64,000 nucleotides of DNA from NCBI RefSeq assembly GCF_014779555.2, contig NZ_CP094357.1, forward strand, positions 620,001-684,000, read 5' to 3'. Position numbers and translations under genes: made by a program. Below are positions 46,318 to 55,843 of the stretch, piece by piece. Source of the DNA: Lysobacter capsici. GTDB taxonomy: Bacteria; Pseudomonadota; Gammaproteobacteria; Xanthomonadales; Xanthomonadaceae. Position 1 is the first letter of the stretch, and the number at the start of each line of letters is the position of its first letter. Below the pieces are notes generated by a model. It did not search any database and was not told where the DNA came from. It saw nothing but the letters and a program-made list of their open reading frames with translations.

Positions 46318-47994
46318 TCAGGAAATCACCAAATCGAACACCTCCCACCCGCCCACCTGCGTCGCAGTAGGAATCAACGGCCCCTTTGCCTCGTTCGTCG
46401 CGGTCACATACCGATCGTTGGCCCGCGCCCGCAGCGCGATCGCACCGCCGGGCAGGATCTCGACCAGGAAGCGTTCGCGCGCGCCGACGCTGTCGCGGCT
46501 GGCGATCAATGCGTTCTGCCGCGTCGCATCCACCGTCACGAACTTGGCATTGGTGTGCGACAGCAGCGCGATGTCGCCGCCGCCCGCATCGACCATGTCG
46601 AAGCGCTCCCATGGCCCCAGCGCGTCGCGGTTCGCGATCAGGGGTTCGGCGCCGTTGCTTTCCGCGACCACGTAGCGGTTGTTCACGCGCGAACGCAGGC
46701 TCAGAACAGTGGCCAGGCCCACGCTGCTTCCGCTGACCGGCGCGGTCGGTCGTACGGGAGTGAGAGCGAGCGCGCCCTTGAGCATGCGGCCACCGTCGCC
46801 GGTCAGGCGCAGGTAGTAGTCCGATGCGCAGGGAGTGCCGTCTTCATCGAGCGCGGCGAAGTTGAAGTTGGCCGGAGCGTCGTTCAAGGTCTCGGCGGTT
46901 TTCGCGATCTGGTTGCCTTCGTTGTATTCGTCGAACATCGAGATGTAGAAACCGGCGACGCCGAGCCTGGCCAGGTTGTAGAACTGCCGCCACATGAAAT
47001 TGCCGTGCGCGCGTTGGTGCTCGGCGAGATCGCCGGGAAGCACGCAGGGCTGGTAGTCGATGCCGCGCGCGTCGCAGTAGTCCTTGTCGGCGATGTTGGC
47101 CGACAGCCAGAACGCATCGGCGTCGGGGATTTTCCCGATCACGCCGATCATCCACGGCGAGATCATGTCGAACTGATCGAACACCGGCAAAAAATCCGGA
47201 CGTACCGACTCGCCGGTGCGCCAGCGCGTGGGCACGCCGCCAATCACGTAGCAGCCCTGGCGCTTGAACCATGCCACCACCTCCGCGCATTCGGCCGCAT
47301 GGAAGGGGCGGCTGTCATCGTCGAAGCCGAAGCCCCAGATGCACACCACCGGTTTTCCGTTCTGACGCGCGTACGCCGGCGATGCGGCCAGCGCCGACAT
47401 CTTGTTGCTCCAGTCCTCCTTCATCTGCGTGCGCATCTGCGTCCAGCCGCTGACGTCGTACATGATGTAGAACTTGCGCTGGTAGCGTTCGGCGGCCTGA
47501 CGCACCTTCGCGGCCATGGCGTCGCGGGTCGGGCCTTCGCCCGAGACGGGGTTGAAGCGTTGCAGCGCGGCGGTGTCGATGCCGTGCTGCTGCATCCAGC
47601 GGAAGTGGACGTCGACCGTGTCCTGGTCGTAACTCGAAAACAATGTGGCGGGTTGGCCATTGCGCAACGGCGCGAAATTGGTCGGATAGCCGCGCGCGTA
47701 TTCGCGCATGTCGGGCCAGGACTTGATCGCGTTATAGGTGGGATCCGGTGGACGGCCCCAGTCCTTCGACCAATGCCACCAGCCGTTGATGGGCGCGCCG
47801 TCGCCGGGCGCGGCGTACCAGCCCTGATAACCGACGGACACTTTGCCGACGACATCGCCGGGACCGCTGGCCGCGGAGATGCGATGGACGCCGTGCGTCT
47901 GCGTCGCCGCGCGGGCGAGCGCCGATGCGTTGACGGCGCCGGTCGCGGCCGCGGCGGCGCTGCCGAGCAGGAAGGTGCGGCGTGTGATGCTCAT
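46318..47994 (-). CDS. GH71/GH99-like secreted glycoside hydrolase with fascin-like C-terminus
   Basis: 558 residues. ATG 47994 has GGGAG upstream. Twin-arginine signal SITRRTFLLGSAAAAATGA. Catalytic region about 45-430 has features of GH71/99-like enzymes (GYQGWYAAPGDG, WGFGFDDDSRPFHAAE, ISMFDEYNEGNQIAK). The last 130 residues are a beta-trefoil/fascin-like domain with repeated SLRSRVNNRYVVAES, RARANDRYVTATN, a probable glycan binder. Substrate not clear; alpha-glucan or xylan/arabinan are candidates. Confidence 0.78.
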   Translation of the reverse strand: MSITRRTFLLGSAAAAATGAVNASALARAATQTHGVHRISAASGPGDVVGKVSVGYQGWYAAPGDGAPINGWWHWSKDWGRPPDPTYNAIKSWPDMREYARGYPTNFAPLRNGQPATLFSSYDQDTVDVHFRWMQQHGIDTAALQRFNPVSGEGPTRDAMAAKVRQAAERYQRKFYIMYDVSGWTQMRTQMKEDWSNKMSALAASPAYARQNGKPVVCIWGFGFDDDSRPFHAAECAEVVAWFKRQGCYVIGGVPTRWRTGESVRPDFLPVFDQFDMISPWMIGVIGKIPDADAFWLSANIADKDYCDARGIDYQPCVLPGDLAEHQRAHGNFMWRQFYNLARLGVAGFYISMFDEYNEGNQIAKTAETLNDAPANFNFAALDEDGTPCASDYYLRLTGDGGRMLKGALALTPVRPTAPVSGSSVGLATVLSLRSRVNNRYVVAESNGAEPLIANRDALGPWERFDMVDAGGGDIALLSHTNAKFVTVDATRQNALIASRDSVGARERFLVEILPGGAIALRARANDRYVTATNEAKGPLIPTATQVGGWEVFDLVIS

Positions 47995-48221
47995 CAATGT
48001 GGCTCCCGAAGCAGGTTGAGGGGTGGGCGCGGCCATGCCGGCGATGCCGCGCGGTGACGGCGTGCCTCGGTCCTTGATGGCTTCATCGTGGGAGTCGGGT
48101 GGCGCTTGCTTCAATGCATCCTTCGGATTAGTTCGCGCGCCGGCGTCTCGTTTCGTCAGCGTCATGCGTCGCATAAGCGATGGGCCAGTCAAGCAGCGCC
48201 ATCAAAACCGCTGCATAACGC

Positions 48222-48260
48222 TCCCTCTCCCGCTGGCGGGAGAGGGCCGGGGTGAGGGAG
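48222..48260 (+). repeat. CCCTCTCCCGC hairpin repeat
   Basis: CTCCCTCTCCCGCTGGCGGG then AGAGGGCCGGGGTGAGGGAG. A single copy in the 407-base gap 47995-48401 before the VOC gene. The remainder of the gap has nothing I can assign. Confidence 0.75.
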
Positions 48261-48401
48261 CCGCGCCGCAGTCACGAGGATGCATGCATGAAGTCGCGCC
48301 AATCGCCGATCCCTCGCCAGCCCATCAAGCGCAACAGCGACGCGCTATCCACAACCGCTTCTCGGCTATGCTCCAAACCCACATCGACCCCAGGCGCCGA
48401 C

Positions 48402-48782
48402 ATGCTTCACCACATCTCTATTGGCGTCCGCGATCTGCGAGCGGCCGGCGCGTTCTACGACGGCACCCTGGGCGCCTTGGGTTACCGCCGGGTGTTCGAC
48501 GGCGAGGCCTCGATCGGTTACGGCCTCGTGGATGGTCAAGACATCTTGTTGCTGAATCTTTGTGTTGATGCGGCGGCTCCGGGAGACGGGTTCCATCTCG
48601 CGTTTTCCGCGCCGTCCCGCGCGAGCGTCGATGCGTTTCACCGCAACGGTCTGGCCGCCGGCGGCCGCGACAACGGCGCGCCGGGGCTTCGTCCCGATTA
48701 TGGAGATGCCTACTACGCTGCGTTCCTCGTCGACCCGGACGGCCACCGTATCGAAGCGGTGATCAACCGGATTGCCGCTTAA
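48402..48782 (+). CDS. VOC family protein (glyoxalase/bleomycin-resistance fold)
   Basis: 126 residues from ATG 48402 (MLHHISIGVRDLRAAGAFYD, the normal start of the family). Two beta-alpha-beta-beta-beta modules; possible metal ligands H4, E35 and E118 (FLVDPDGHRIEAVI). Substrate unknown. A longer upstream frame lacks similarity to the family and is not used. Confidence 0.82.
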   Translation: MLHHISIGVRDLRAAGAFYDGTLGALGYRRVFDGEASIGYGLVDGQDILLLNLCVDAAAPGDGFHLAFSAPSRASVDAFHRNGLAAGGRDNGAPGLRPDYGDAYYAAFLVDPDGHRIEAVINRIAA

Positions 48783-48824
48783 ACGGCGCCGGCAAGGCCG
48801 ATCACTCCAGTGCGGACGCGGCGT

Positions 48825-49958
48825 TCACAGCGCCGCGGGCTGCTGCTGGGTCACGCAATGCACCATGCCGCCGTTGCGATACAGATTGCGCACGTCGATG
48901 CCGATCACGCTGCGGCCCGGGTAGAGGCCTTGCAGGATCGATTTGGCGACCGCGTCGTTGGGATCCTTGTACTCGGGCATCAGTACGACAGTGTTGCCGA
49001 CGTAGTAATTCACGTACGAGCCTTTGTAGCCCAGTTCGTAGCCATACGCGGTCACCACGTCGCGCGCGGTCAGCGGCAGCTGCACGATGCGGTAGGTGGC
49101 GCCGTCGATATCGCTCGCGCGGTACAGGCGATCGATGTCGGCCGACGACAGGCCCCATTGGCGCAGGTCGGCGCGGCTCATGGTGACCACGGTGTCCGGC
49201 GTGCCGAAGCGGGCGAAGCCGTCGATGTGCATGTCGGTGATGTCGTCCTTGCCGCCGGGCGCGCCGTCGAGCCAGATGAACTTGGACACGCCCAGTTGCT
49301 CGGACAGAACCGCTTCGAGTTCGGCTTCGCTGAGCTCGGCGTTGCGGTTCGGCTCTCGCGTGGAGCTGCGCGTGGCCATCAGCACGCCGCGACCGTCGAC
49401 TTCGATCGCGCCGCCTTCGAGCACCACATCGTTGACGTCCACGCGCGGCAGGCCGAGACGGCCGGCGACGGCGGCGGGCACGACGTCGTCCTTGCGATAG
49501 GGCGCATCGAGGCCCCAGCCGTTGAAACCCCAGTCGGTGATCGTGAGCTGATCGTTGCGGTCGTAGACGAACAACGGGCCGTTGTCGCGCACCCACACAT
49601 CGTCGGTCGGACGGATCAGAAAACTCACCTTGGTCAGCGCGACACCGGCGGCGCTGAGCAGGGCGCGCACGCGGGTCTGCTCGTTGGCGTCGTAGACGAT
49701 GAGGTGCACGTTCTCGCTGGCGACCAGGGCGCGGGTCATCGCCACCCAGGTCGGATCGAGCCGGTCGCGATAGGCGCGGCCATAGGTGTAGGCGTGCGGC
49801 CATTGCAGCCAGGTGCCTTCGTGGCGCGCGGTTTCGTCGGGCATGTAGCCGGTCTGCGCATGGGCCGCGCCGGGTGCGGCGGCGCTCAGGGCGAGGGCGC
49901 ACAGGACGCCGGCGACCAGCGGACGCCAGCCGGCGCGGGGAGGGGTGGAGGTGTGCAT
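48825..49958 (-). CDS. Secreted agmatine-deiminase / peptidyl-arginine-deiminase-type enzyme
   Basis: 377 residues from ATG 49958, which leads into a signal peptide (RAGWRPLVAGVLCALALSA, cleavage near AHA-Q). Guanidino-group-modifying fold: WVRDNGPLF (substrate-contact), VLEGGAIEVDG, DITDMHIDGFARF with catalytic His, and HCVTQQQP with the nucleophile C368. Agmatine deiminases are usually cytoplasmic; export suggests the periplasm or outside, as in the bacterial peptidyl-arginine deiminases. Confidence 0.85.
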   Translation of the reverse strand: MHTSTPPRAGWRPLVAGVLCALALSAAAPGAAHAQTGYMPDETARHEGTWLQWPHAYTYGRAYRDRLDPTWVAMTRALVASENVHLIVYDANEQTRVRALLSAAGVALTKVSFLIRPTDDVWVRDNGPLFVYDRNDQLTITDWGFNGWGLDAPYRKDDVVPAAVAGRLGLPRVDVNDVVLEGGAIEVDGRGVLMATRSSTREPNRNAELSEAELEAVLSEQLGVSKFIWLDGAPGGKDDITDMHIDGFARFGTPDTVVTMSRADLRQWGLSSADIDRLYRASDIDGATYRIVQLPLTARDVVTAYGYELGYKGSYVNYYVGNTVVLMPEYKDPNDAVAKSILQGLYPGRSVIGIDVRNLYRNGGMVHCVTQQQPAAL

Positions 49959-50094
49959 GGGGGAAACCTGTCGGGTGGGGTGGGCCTGGACGCGCACCTT
50001 AGCCAGCGAACCTGACATCGAGCTGATATCGGCCTGTCGACAACCGGCGACCGAAAAGAATCAGTCGACGGCGGCCGCTACGACGCCCGCGCCA

Positions 50095-51327
50095 TCACAG
50101 GCTCAATTCCACCCGCGCGCCGCCGCCGGCGCGGTTTTCCAGACGCAGCTCGCCGCCGTGCAACTGCGCGATGTGCTGGACGATCGACAGGCCGAGTCCG
50201 CTGCCGCGGCTGGCCGGGCCGGTCACGAAGGGTTCGCGGATGCGTTGCAACAGCGACTCGGGAAACCCGGGACCGCGATCCTCGACGATCACCTTGCGGC
50301 CGCTGACGGTCACGCTGATCGGCTCGTCGCCTGTGTCGGGCGCCGCGTGCAGCAAGGCGTTGTCGATCAGATTGCGTACGGCGGTCTGCGCCAGTCGCAG
50401 GTCCGCGTTCACCACCGACTCGGCGGCGTGGAAGGCGATGGGCCGGTCGTCCGGCAGGATCGCTTCGACCAGCAGATCCAGACGCACGGGTTCCTTGTGG
50501 ACCGGCGCGTCGGCCGCATCCAGCCGCGCCAACAGCAGCAATTGATCGACCAGGCCGGCGGTCTGGGTCGTCACTCGCTCGACCTTGGCCAGCACCTGCA
50601 CCGGCGACTCGCGCCCGTCCTGCGCCGATTCGCACAAGGCCTGCAAGCGCGCGACCGGCGTGCGCAGCTCGTGCGCTGCCGCGGCGATGAAACGTTCCTG
50701 TTGTTCGAACGACGCGATCGCCGGCCGCAGCGAGCGGCGCGACAGCACGTGGCCGACGAGGATGCCGAACGCGGCCAGGGCCGCGGCGATCGCCAAGGTC
50801 CAGCGAACGAAGGCCGCATGAGCGGCGTCGCGCGCGCCGGGATCGGCCAGCACCAGGATCGCGGCGATGGCTCGGTCGCGGTCGTCGTAAGTCACCTTGG
50901 CCTGCAGCAGGTAAGCACGGCCGCGGCGATCGTGGCCTTCGTTCGCGATGTCGCGTCCGCCGGCGATCACGGCCTCGGCCAGCGCGAACGGCTCGGCCAG
51001 ATCGAAGCGCGGACGTTGCGGCTGCAACAACACCTGCGGCGGCGGGCCCTTGCCGATCACCCAGACATCGCTGCCGCTGTCGATCACGTCGGGTTCCTTG
51101 CGCAGCACTTCGTCGTGAAAACGGCCGTCGCCGTCGAACCACGTCAAGCCGTACACCGCCGTCGCGCGCAGCCGCGCGCTGGAGGCGAGGTCGAGTTGCG
51201 CCAGCCGCGCATGCGTGGCGATGGCGACCGAGCACAGCACGACCACGCACAGCAACCACGCCGCCGTCCACACCGCGGTCAGGCGCAGATGCAGCCGGCG
51301 CAGGACCTGTTCACGCCGTCGCGTCAT
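50095..51327 (-). CDS. Sensor histidine kinase of two-component system
   Basis: 410 residues. TM1 about 18-38, periplasmic sensing region 39-170 and TM2 about 175-195. H-box AAHELRTPVARL (H219), N-box VRNLIDNALLHA, G-boxes EDRGPGF and GSGLGLSI. No HAMP signature is evident. Overlaps the upstream response regulator by 17 bases. Signal unknown. Confidence 0.88.
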   Translation of the reverse strand: MTRRREQVLRRLHLRLTAVWTAAWLLCVVVLCSVAIATHARLAQLDLASSARLRATAVYGLTWFDGDGRFHDEVLRKEPDVIDSGSDVWVIGKGPPPQVLLQPQRPRFDLAEPFALAEAVIAGGRDIANEGHDRRGRAYLLQAKVTYDDRDRAIAAILVLADPGARDAAHAAFVRWTLAIAAALAAFGILVGHVLSRRSLRPAIASFEQQERFIAAAAHELRTPVARLQALCESAQDGRESPVQVLAKVERVTTQTAGLVDQLLLLARLDAADAPVHKEPVRLDLLVEAILPDDRPIAFHAAESVVNADLRLAQTAVRNLIDNALLHAAPDTGDEPISVTVSGRKVIVEDRGPGFPESLLQRIREPFVTGPASRGSGLGLSIVQHIAQLHGGELRLENRAGGGARVELSL

Positions 51328-51988
51328 CGCGTCCGTCCAGTCGATAGCCCGCGCCGCGCACCGTGTGCAGCAACGGCGGGGCGCCGAGTTTTCGGCGCAA
51401 CGCGGCGATCAGCACTTCCTCGGCGTTCGATGCCGGTTCCTGACCTTCGCCCCAGCAACTGGCGATGATGTCGCCGCGTGCGACGACTTGTCCGGCGCGC
51501 TCGGCCAGCAGTTGCAGCAGGGCGAATTCCTTCGGCCGCAGCGGCAGCGCGATGCCGCCGCGGCGGACTTCGCGACGGCCCAGGTCGACTTCCAGATCGG
51601 ACACGCGCAACACGCTGGGCCGGATCGCGCCGCCGCGGCGCCCGATCGCGACGATCCGGGCCATCAGTTCGTCCATCGAGAACGGCTTGATCAGATAATC
51701 GTCGGCGCCGCCGGCGAAACCGTCGATGCGATCCTCGACCGCGTCGCGCGCGGTCAGGAACAACGGCGGCGTGGCGATGCCGCGCTGGCGCCATTGCCGC
51801 AGCGAGGCGAGCGCGTCGCCATCGGGCAAGGTGCGATCGAGCACGAAGGCATCGTAGGCATACGACAGCACGAAGGATTCGGCCGTCGCCAGATCGGCGA
51901 CCGCGTCAACGGCATGCCCATGCGCGCGCAACCGCCCGGCGACGGCCTCGCGCAAATCGGTCTGGTCTTCGAGTACGAGCAGGCGCAT
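51311..51988 (-). CDS. Response regulator, OmpR family
   Basis: 225 residues. Receiver with E7/D8, phosphoacceptor D51 (FVLDRTLPDGDA), LTARDA and KPFSMDEL; winged helix from about 125 ending HTVRGAGYRLDGR. First gene of the operon with the kinase. It is divergent from the secreted protease gene at 52451 with 462 bases between starts, so it may regulate that gene (inferred). Confidence 0.88.
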   Translation of the reverse strand: MRLLVLEDQTDLREAVAGRLRAHGHAVDAVADLATAESFVLSYAYDAFVLDRTLPDGDALASLRQWRQRGIATPPLFLTARDAVEDRIDGFAGGADDYLIKPFSMDELMARIVAIGRRGGAIRPSVLRVSDLEVDLGRREVRRGGIALPLRPKEFALLQLLAERAGQVVARGDIIASCWGEGQEPASNAEEVLIAALRRKLGAPPLLHTVRGAGYRLDGRDDATA

Positions 51989-52450
51989 GGGCGAGAGCTT
52001 ACCGCCGCGGTGGCCCGGACGCGCGGGGCGTCACAGTTTGCTTCGAAACCTTCCCGGCAACGCCCTGTATCCGCCCCGGATCGCCCTTGTCGCCCGCGCG
52101 AGGCCGTGGCCACTGTGGCGTGTGGTGCGTGCGCTGTCGTGCTGGCCGTGCCACGCACCGACGCGAGGAGGCGCGCAGCACTTCGGAAGGTGAACTGCGT
52201 ATTGAATTAACAAAGCGATGCGACCTCGCCTGTCCGTTGACCGGGGTGCGGGGCGTTGACCAGAACGGGGCGAGTTCATTGGTCTTCTCATTGAGCGAAT
52301 CAGCAAGCCGCGCAGGCCGGCTCGCACGACGACCGCCGATGCCCCGCATGCGCCGCGCCGGCATGCGCAAGGCGTGATCCACGCCACAACGAAGTTGCGA
52401 CTTCACCCAGGCCTGCACCAAGGAAATCCGACTCAGTCAAGGAGAGTGCT
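51989..52450. other. Divergent intergenic region
   Basis: 462 bases between the response regulator and protease starts. No gene, repeat-family copy or hairpin is evident; a low-GC patch near 52195-52215 (GTATTGAATTAACAAAG) may hold promoter elements for the protease. Confidence 0.4.
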
Positions 52451-54763
52451 ATGAGAACCACATGGCTCAAAGACGTACCCGACGGCAGGCGATGGCTGCG
52501 CCGTCTGGCCATTGCGACCGTGCTGGCCTGCCTGCCGCTGCAAGCGGCGGTGGCCAGGATGAGTGAAACGCCCAGAAGTTTTTCGCTGCAGGACAAATCG
52601 CTGAGCGCGGTGCAGCGCAAGACGCTGACGGCGGTCGACTCGCAACGCTTGTTGGCCGAGGACCGCGCGCGCGGAAAAGTCGCGCAAGGGCCGCAACCGA
52701 TCCGCTTCGCGGTCGATGCCGGCGTGGCGTTCGATCTGAACAATGCGGGCAGCTGGCAGAAAGTGAGCGACGGCCGGCTGTGGCGCCTGCGCATCCAGTC
52801 GCCGGGCGCGGTCAGCCATAACCTCGGCATCACCCACTTCGATATGCCCGAAGGCGCGAAGCTGTGGATCTACGATCCGGCCGGCAAGCAAGTGGAAGGG
52901 CCGTACCTTTCGTATAACCGCAGCCATCAAGGCCGCTTGTGGACGCCGATCATCCAGGGCGACGAGATCGTGGTGGAGCTGTTTGTGCCGACCGGCGCGG
53001 CGCAGCCCGCGCTGACCATCGGCCAGGTCAATCAGGGCTATCGCGATTTCGCCGACAACAACCTCGACAAGTCCGGCGCCTGCAACAACGATGTGGTCTG
53101 TCCGGTGGGTGCGCCCTGGGCCAACGAGATCCGCTCGGTCGCGCGTTACAGCATCAGCGGAACCTCGCTGTGCAGCGGCCAGTTGGTCAACAACACCTCG
53201 TTCGACTTCACCCCGTATTTCCTCAGCGCCAATCACTGCGGCGTGAGCGCGGCCAACGACGACACCCTGGTGTTCTACTGGAACTTCCAGTCGCCCACCT
53301 GCGGCGCGCTCGGCGGCGGCAGCCTCGCCGACAACCAGAGCGGCGCGATCTTCCGCGCGGCCTATGCACCCAGCGATTTCCTGCTGGTGGAACTGGAGGA
53401 AGAACCGGCCCCGAGCTCCAACGTGTTCTATTCGGGTTGGGACGCGAGCGGCGCGGCGCCCGCTTCTACGGTCGGCATCCATCATCCTTCCGGCGACGAG
53501 AAGGCGATCTCGTTCAACACCAATGCGGTCACTTCCACCGCCTATCTGTCCAACACCGTCAACGCCACGGCGAACCATTGGCGGGTCGACGCGTGGGAAG
53601 ACGGCACCACCGAAGGCGGTTCGTCCGGCTCGTGCCTGTGGAGCGCGTCGACCAAGCGTTGCGTCGGCCAACTGCATGGCGGCTATGCCTCGTGCACCGC
53701 GCCGACCACGTCGGACTGGTACGGCAAGCTCAGCGTGAGCTGGAACGGCGGCGGTACCGCCGCCACCCGGCTCAAGGATTGGCTCGATCCGACCAACACC
53801 GGCATCATCGGTGTCGACGGCGACCCGCACGTGACCACGCTCGACGGCACCCGCTACGATTTCCAGGGTGCCGGCGAGTACACCATCCTGCGCGATCCGA
53901 GCGGCGTTGAAATCCAGGCGCGGCAGACGCCGATCGCCACCTCGTTCACGCCGGGCGCCGATCCGTACAGCGGTCTGGCCACTTGCGTGAGCCTCAACAG
54001 CGCGGTCGCCACGCGCGTGGGCAAGTACCGCGTGACCTATCAGCCGAACCTCAACGGCGTGCCCGATCCGAAGGGACTGGAACTGCGCATCGACGGCCGC
54101 TTGACCACGCTCGGTTCGGGCGGCATTAACCTGGGCAACGGCGGCAGCATCAATCCGACCGCCGCGCCGGGCGGCATCAAGATCACCTATCCCGACAAGT
54201 ATCACCTGCAAGTGACGCCGGGCTGGTGGTCGTCGCAATCCAAGTGGTATCTCAACATCGGCGTTACCCCCAAGCTGGCCGACGGCGCGAACGGCGCGCA
54301 GCCGGGCAGCAATCTGGTCGGCGGCATCGGCGCGCCGTTGGCGTCGAAGAGCTGGTTGCCGCCGCTGCCCGACGGCTCGGCGCTGGGGCTGCGGCCGGCC
54401 GCGCTGCACGATCGCTATATCGATCTGTACAAGAAGTTCGGCGACGCGTGGCGGGTGAGCCACAGCTCGACCTTGTTCGATTACGCCCCGGGCACCTCGA
54501 CCGAGACCTTCACCAACAAGGACTGGCCGATGGAAAGCCCGCCGTGCAATCTGCCGGGCGCCGAACCGGTCAAGCCGCTGCCGCTTGAAGTCGCGGTGCA
54601 GGAATGCCGGATCGTCAAGGACGAGCGGACCCGCCAGAACTGCGTGTTCGACGTGATGATCACCGGCGAGCGCGGCTTCGCGCAGACCTATGCGCGCACC
54701 CAGGAAGCCAACGCGAAGGAGGCCGCGAAGGCCGCGCAGCGCGAGGGCGGCTCGGCGAAGTGA
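52451..54763 (+). CDS. Secreted trypsin-fold protease (lysyl-endopeptidase-like) with VWD domain
   Basis: 770 residues. Signal peptide about 1-34 (IATVLACLPLQAAVA). A propeptide to about 205 is followed by a protease domain with CNNDVVC, SANHCG (H262), SDFLLVE (D309) and GGSSGSCLW (S392), the lysyl endopeptidase/Protease I layout with many cysteines. Residues about 458 onward are a von Willebrand type D-like domain (GDPHVTTLDGTRYDFQGAGE), an adhesion module not usual in these proteases. The end is Ala/Glu-rich. Secreted digestive or predatory enzyme (inferred). Confidence 0.85.
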   Translation: MRTTWLKDVPDGRRWLRRLAIATVLACLPLQAAVARMSETPRSFSLQDKSLSAVQRKTLTAVDSQRLLAEDRARGKVAQGPQPIRFAVDAGVAFDLNNAGSWQKVSDGRLWRLRIQSPGAVSHNLGITHFDMPEGAKLWIYDPAGKQVEGPYLSYNRSHQGRLWTPIIQGDEIVVELFVPTGAAQPALTIGQVNQGYRDFADNNLDKSGACNNDVVCPVGAPWANEIRSVARYSISGTSLCSGQLVNNTSFDFTPYFLSANHCGVSAANDDTLVFYWNFQSPTCGALGGGSLADNQSGAIFRAAYAPSDFLLVELEEEPAPSSNVFYSGWDASGAAPASTVGIHHPSGDEKAISFNTNAVTSTAYLSNTVNATANHWRVDAWEDGTTEGGSSGSCLWSASTKRCVGQLHGGYASCTAPTTSDWYGKLSVSWNGGGTAATRLKDWLDPTNTGIIGVDGDPHVTTLDGTRYDFQGAGEYTILRDPSGVEIQARQTPIATSFTPGADPYSGLATCVSLNSAVATRVGKYRVTYQPNLNGVPDPKGLELRIDGRLTTLGSGGINLGNGGSINPTAAPGGIKITYPDKYHLQVTPGWWSSQSKWYLNIGVTPKLADGANGAQPGSNLVGGIGAPLASKSWLPPLPDGSALGLRPAALHDRYIDLYKKFGDAWRVSHSSTLFDYAPGTSTETFTNKDWPMESPPCNLPGAEPVKPLPLEVAVQECRIVKDERTRQNCVFDVMITGERGFAQTYARTQEANAKEAAKAAQREGGSAK

Positions 54764-54808
54764 GGCAGGCAATGGCCGGCCGTCGATGACGGTTGCGGCC
54801 GGTAGCAG

Positions 54809-54838
54809 CGACGCCGAGGGAGCGATCCCTCGGCGTCG
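54809..54838. terminator. Perfect hairpin downstream of the protease gene
   Basis: CGACGCCGAGGGA-GCGA-TCCCTCGGCGTCG: 13-bp arms, 4-base loop, 46 bases past the stop. No T run follows, so it may act with Rho or protect the 3' end. Confidence 0.6.
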
Positions 54839-55101
54839 CGTTGTGGCTCGGCCGGCGAGGATGGCAGGGCTCGCGCCGGCGACAATGGCCGAAAACCCCG
54901 GAAAAACCAGGGTGCGGATTATGCGGGCCAGCCGTGGCCGACTGATTTATGAACAACCAGGGAACGCCCTCCACGCGCGCATGAATTCGCTAAATCGGCC
55001 GCGAACGCCGCGAATGACGGCGCGCCGACGCGTTCGCCTGCGCATCGATCGGCAGGCCGCGTCCATTCGCGTGTAAAATGGCGATCTTTTAGCCAGTAGT
55101 A

Positions 55102-55842
55102 ATGATGCAAGCACCTCGACGGGCTACGGTTCGCGGCCCGACGTTCATCCGCACGCTCGCTCGCCTGACCGCCGCCGACGTACCACCGCCCGCGCGATCG
55201 TTGTCGGATCAGCTGAGCCAGTGGGTCGATTGGACCCACGCCGTGGCGCTGTCCACGGCGCTCGATGGCAGGCCGCCCGCGGCGCTGCTCGACGATCGGA
55301 TCCTGCGCAGCGCCGACGACGACGAGTGCGCGCGCGTGCGCGCGGCGCTGACGAGCGCGATCGTCGCCGACCGCGCATTCGCCGCGGCGACGCCGCGTGG
55401 GCCGGGGCCGGCCAACGCCGCCGATGCGGACGAAACGCTGGATTTCCCGTTCTATCGTCAGCGCTATCTCGCCCTGCAACAGACCATGGAGGCCGGCGTC
55501 GGCCGCCTGCGCGAGCGCCTGCGCGCGATGCTGACCCACGGCGAGCCCGGCATGGTCCGGCTCGCCGCCGTGGATGCGGTCATGGAGCGGGCCTTGAGCC
55601 GGCGCGAGCGGGCCTTGCTGTCGGCCGCGCCGACCCTGCTGAGCGAACACTTCGAGCGCCTGCGTCAGGCCGCGCTGACGGCCGCGGACGATGCCGCGGA
55701 CGATGCGCCGCCGGCCGCGTCCACCGCGTGGCTGGAGGCATTTCGCAAGGACATGCAGAACGTTTTGCTCGCCGAACTGGACGTTCGCCTACAACCGGCG
55801 CAGGGCCTGCTTGCCGCCCTTCGCACTCATGCAAAGAACTAA
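55102..55842 (+). CDS. DUF3348 family protein, first gene of motor operon
   Basis: 246 residues, no TM segment, no signal peptide. ATG 55102 (with a second ATG at 55105) follows TAAAAT (55074-55079), which may be a -10. The family name is from recall of its constant neighbours; helical, Ala/Arg-rich. It ends one base before the DUF802-like gene starts. In this conserved operon it may be a cytoplasmic partner of the motor; function unknown. Confidence 0.78.
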   Translation: MMQAPRRATVRGPTFIRTLARLTAADVPPPARSLSDQLSQWVDWTHAVALSTALDGRPPAALLDDRILRSADDDECARVRAALTSAIVADRAFAAATPRGPGPANAADADETLDFPFYRQRYLALQQTMEAGVGRLRERLRAMLTHGEPGMVRLAAVDAVMERALSRRERALLSAAPTLLSEHFERLRQAALTAADDAADDAPPAASTAWLEAFRKDMQNVLLAELDVRLQPAQGLLAALRTHAKN

Positions 55843-55843
55843 C

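Noticed and set aside
46114-48057. Long plus-strand frame with Thr/Ala-rich start
   Set aside because: It reads the trinucleotide array and then the antisense strand of the GH71/99-like gene.
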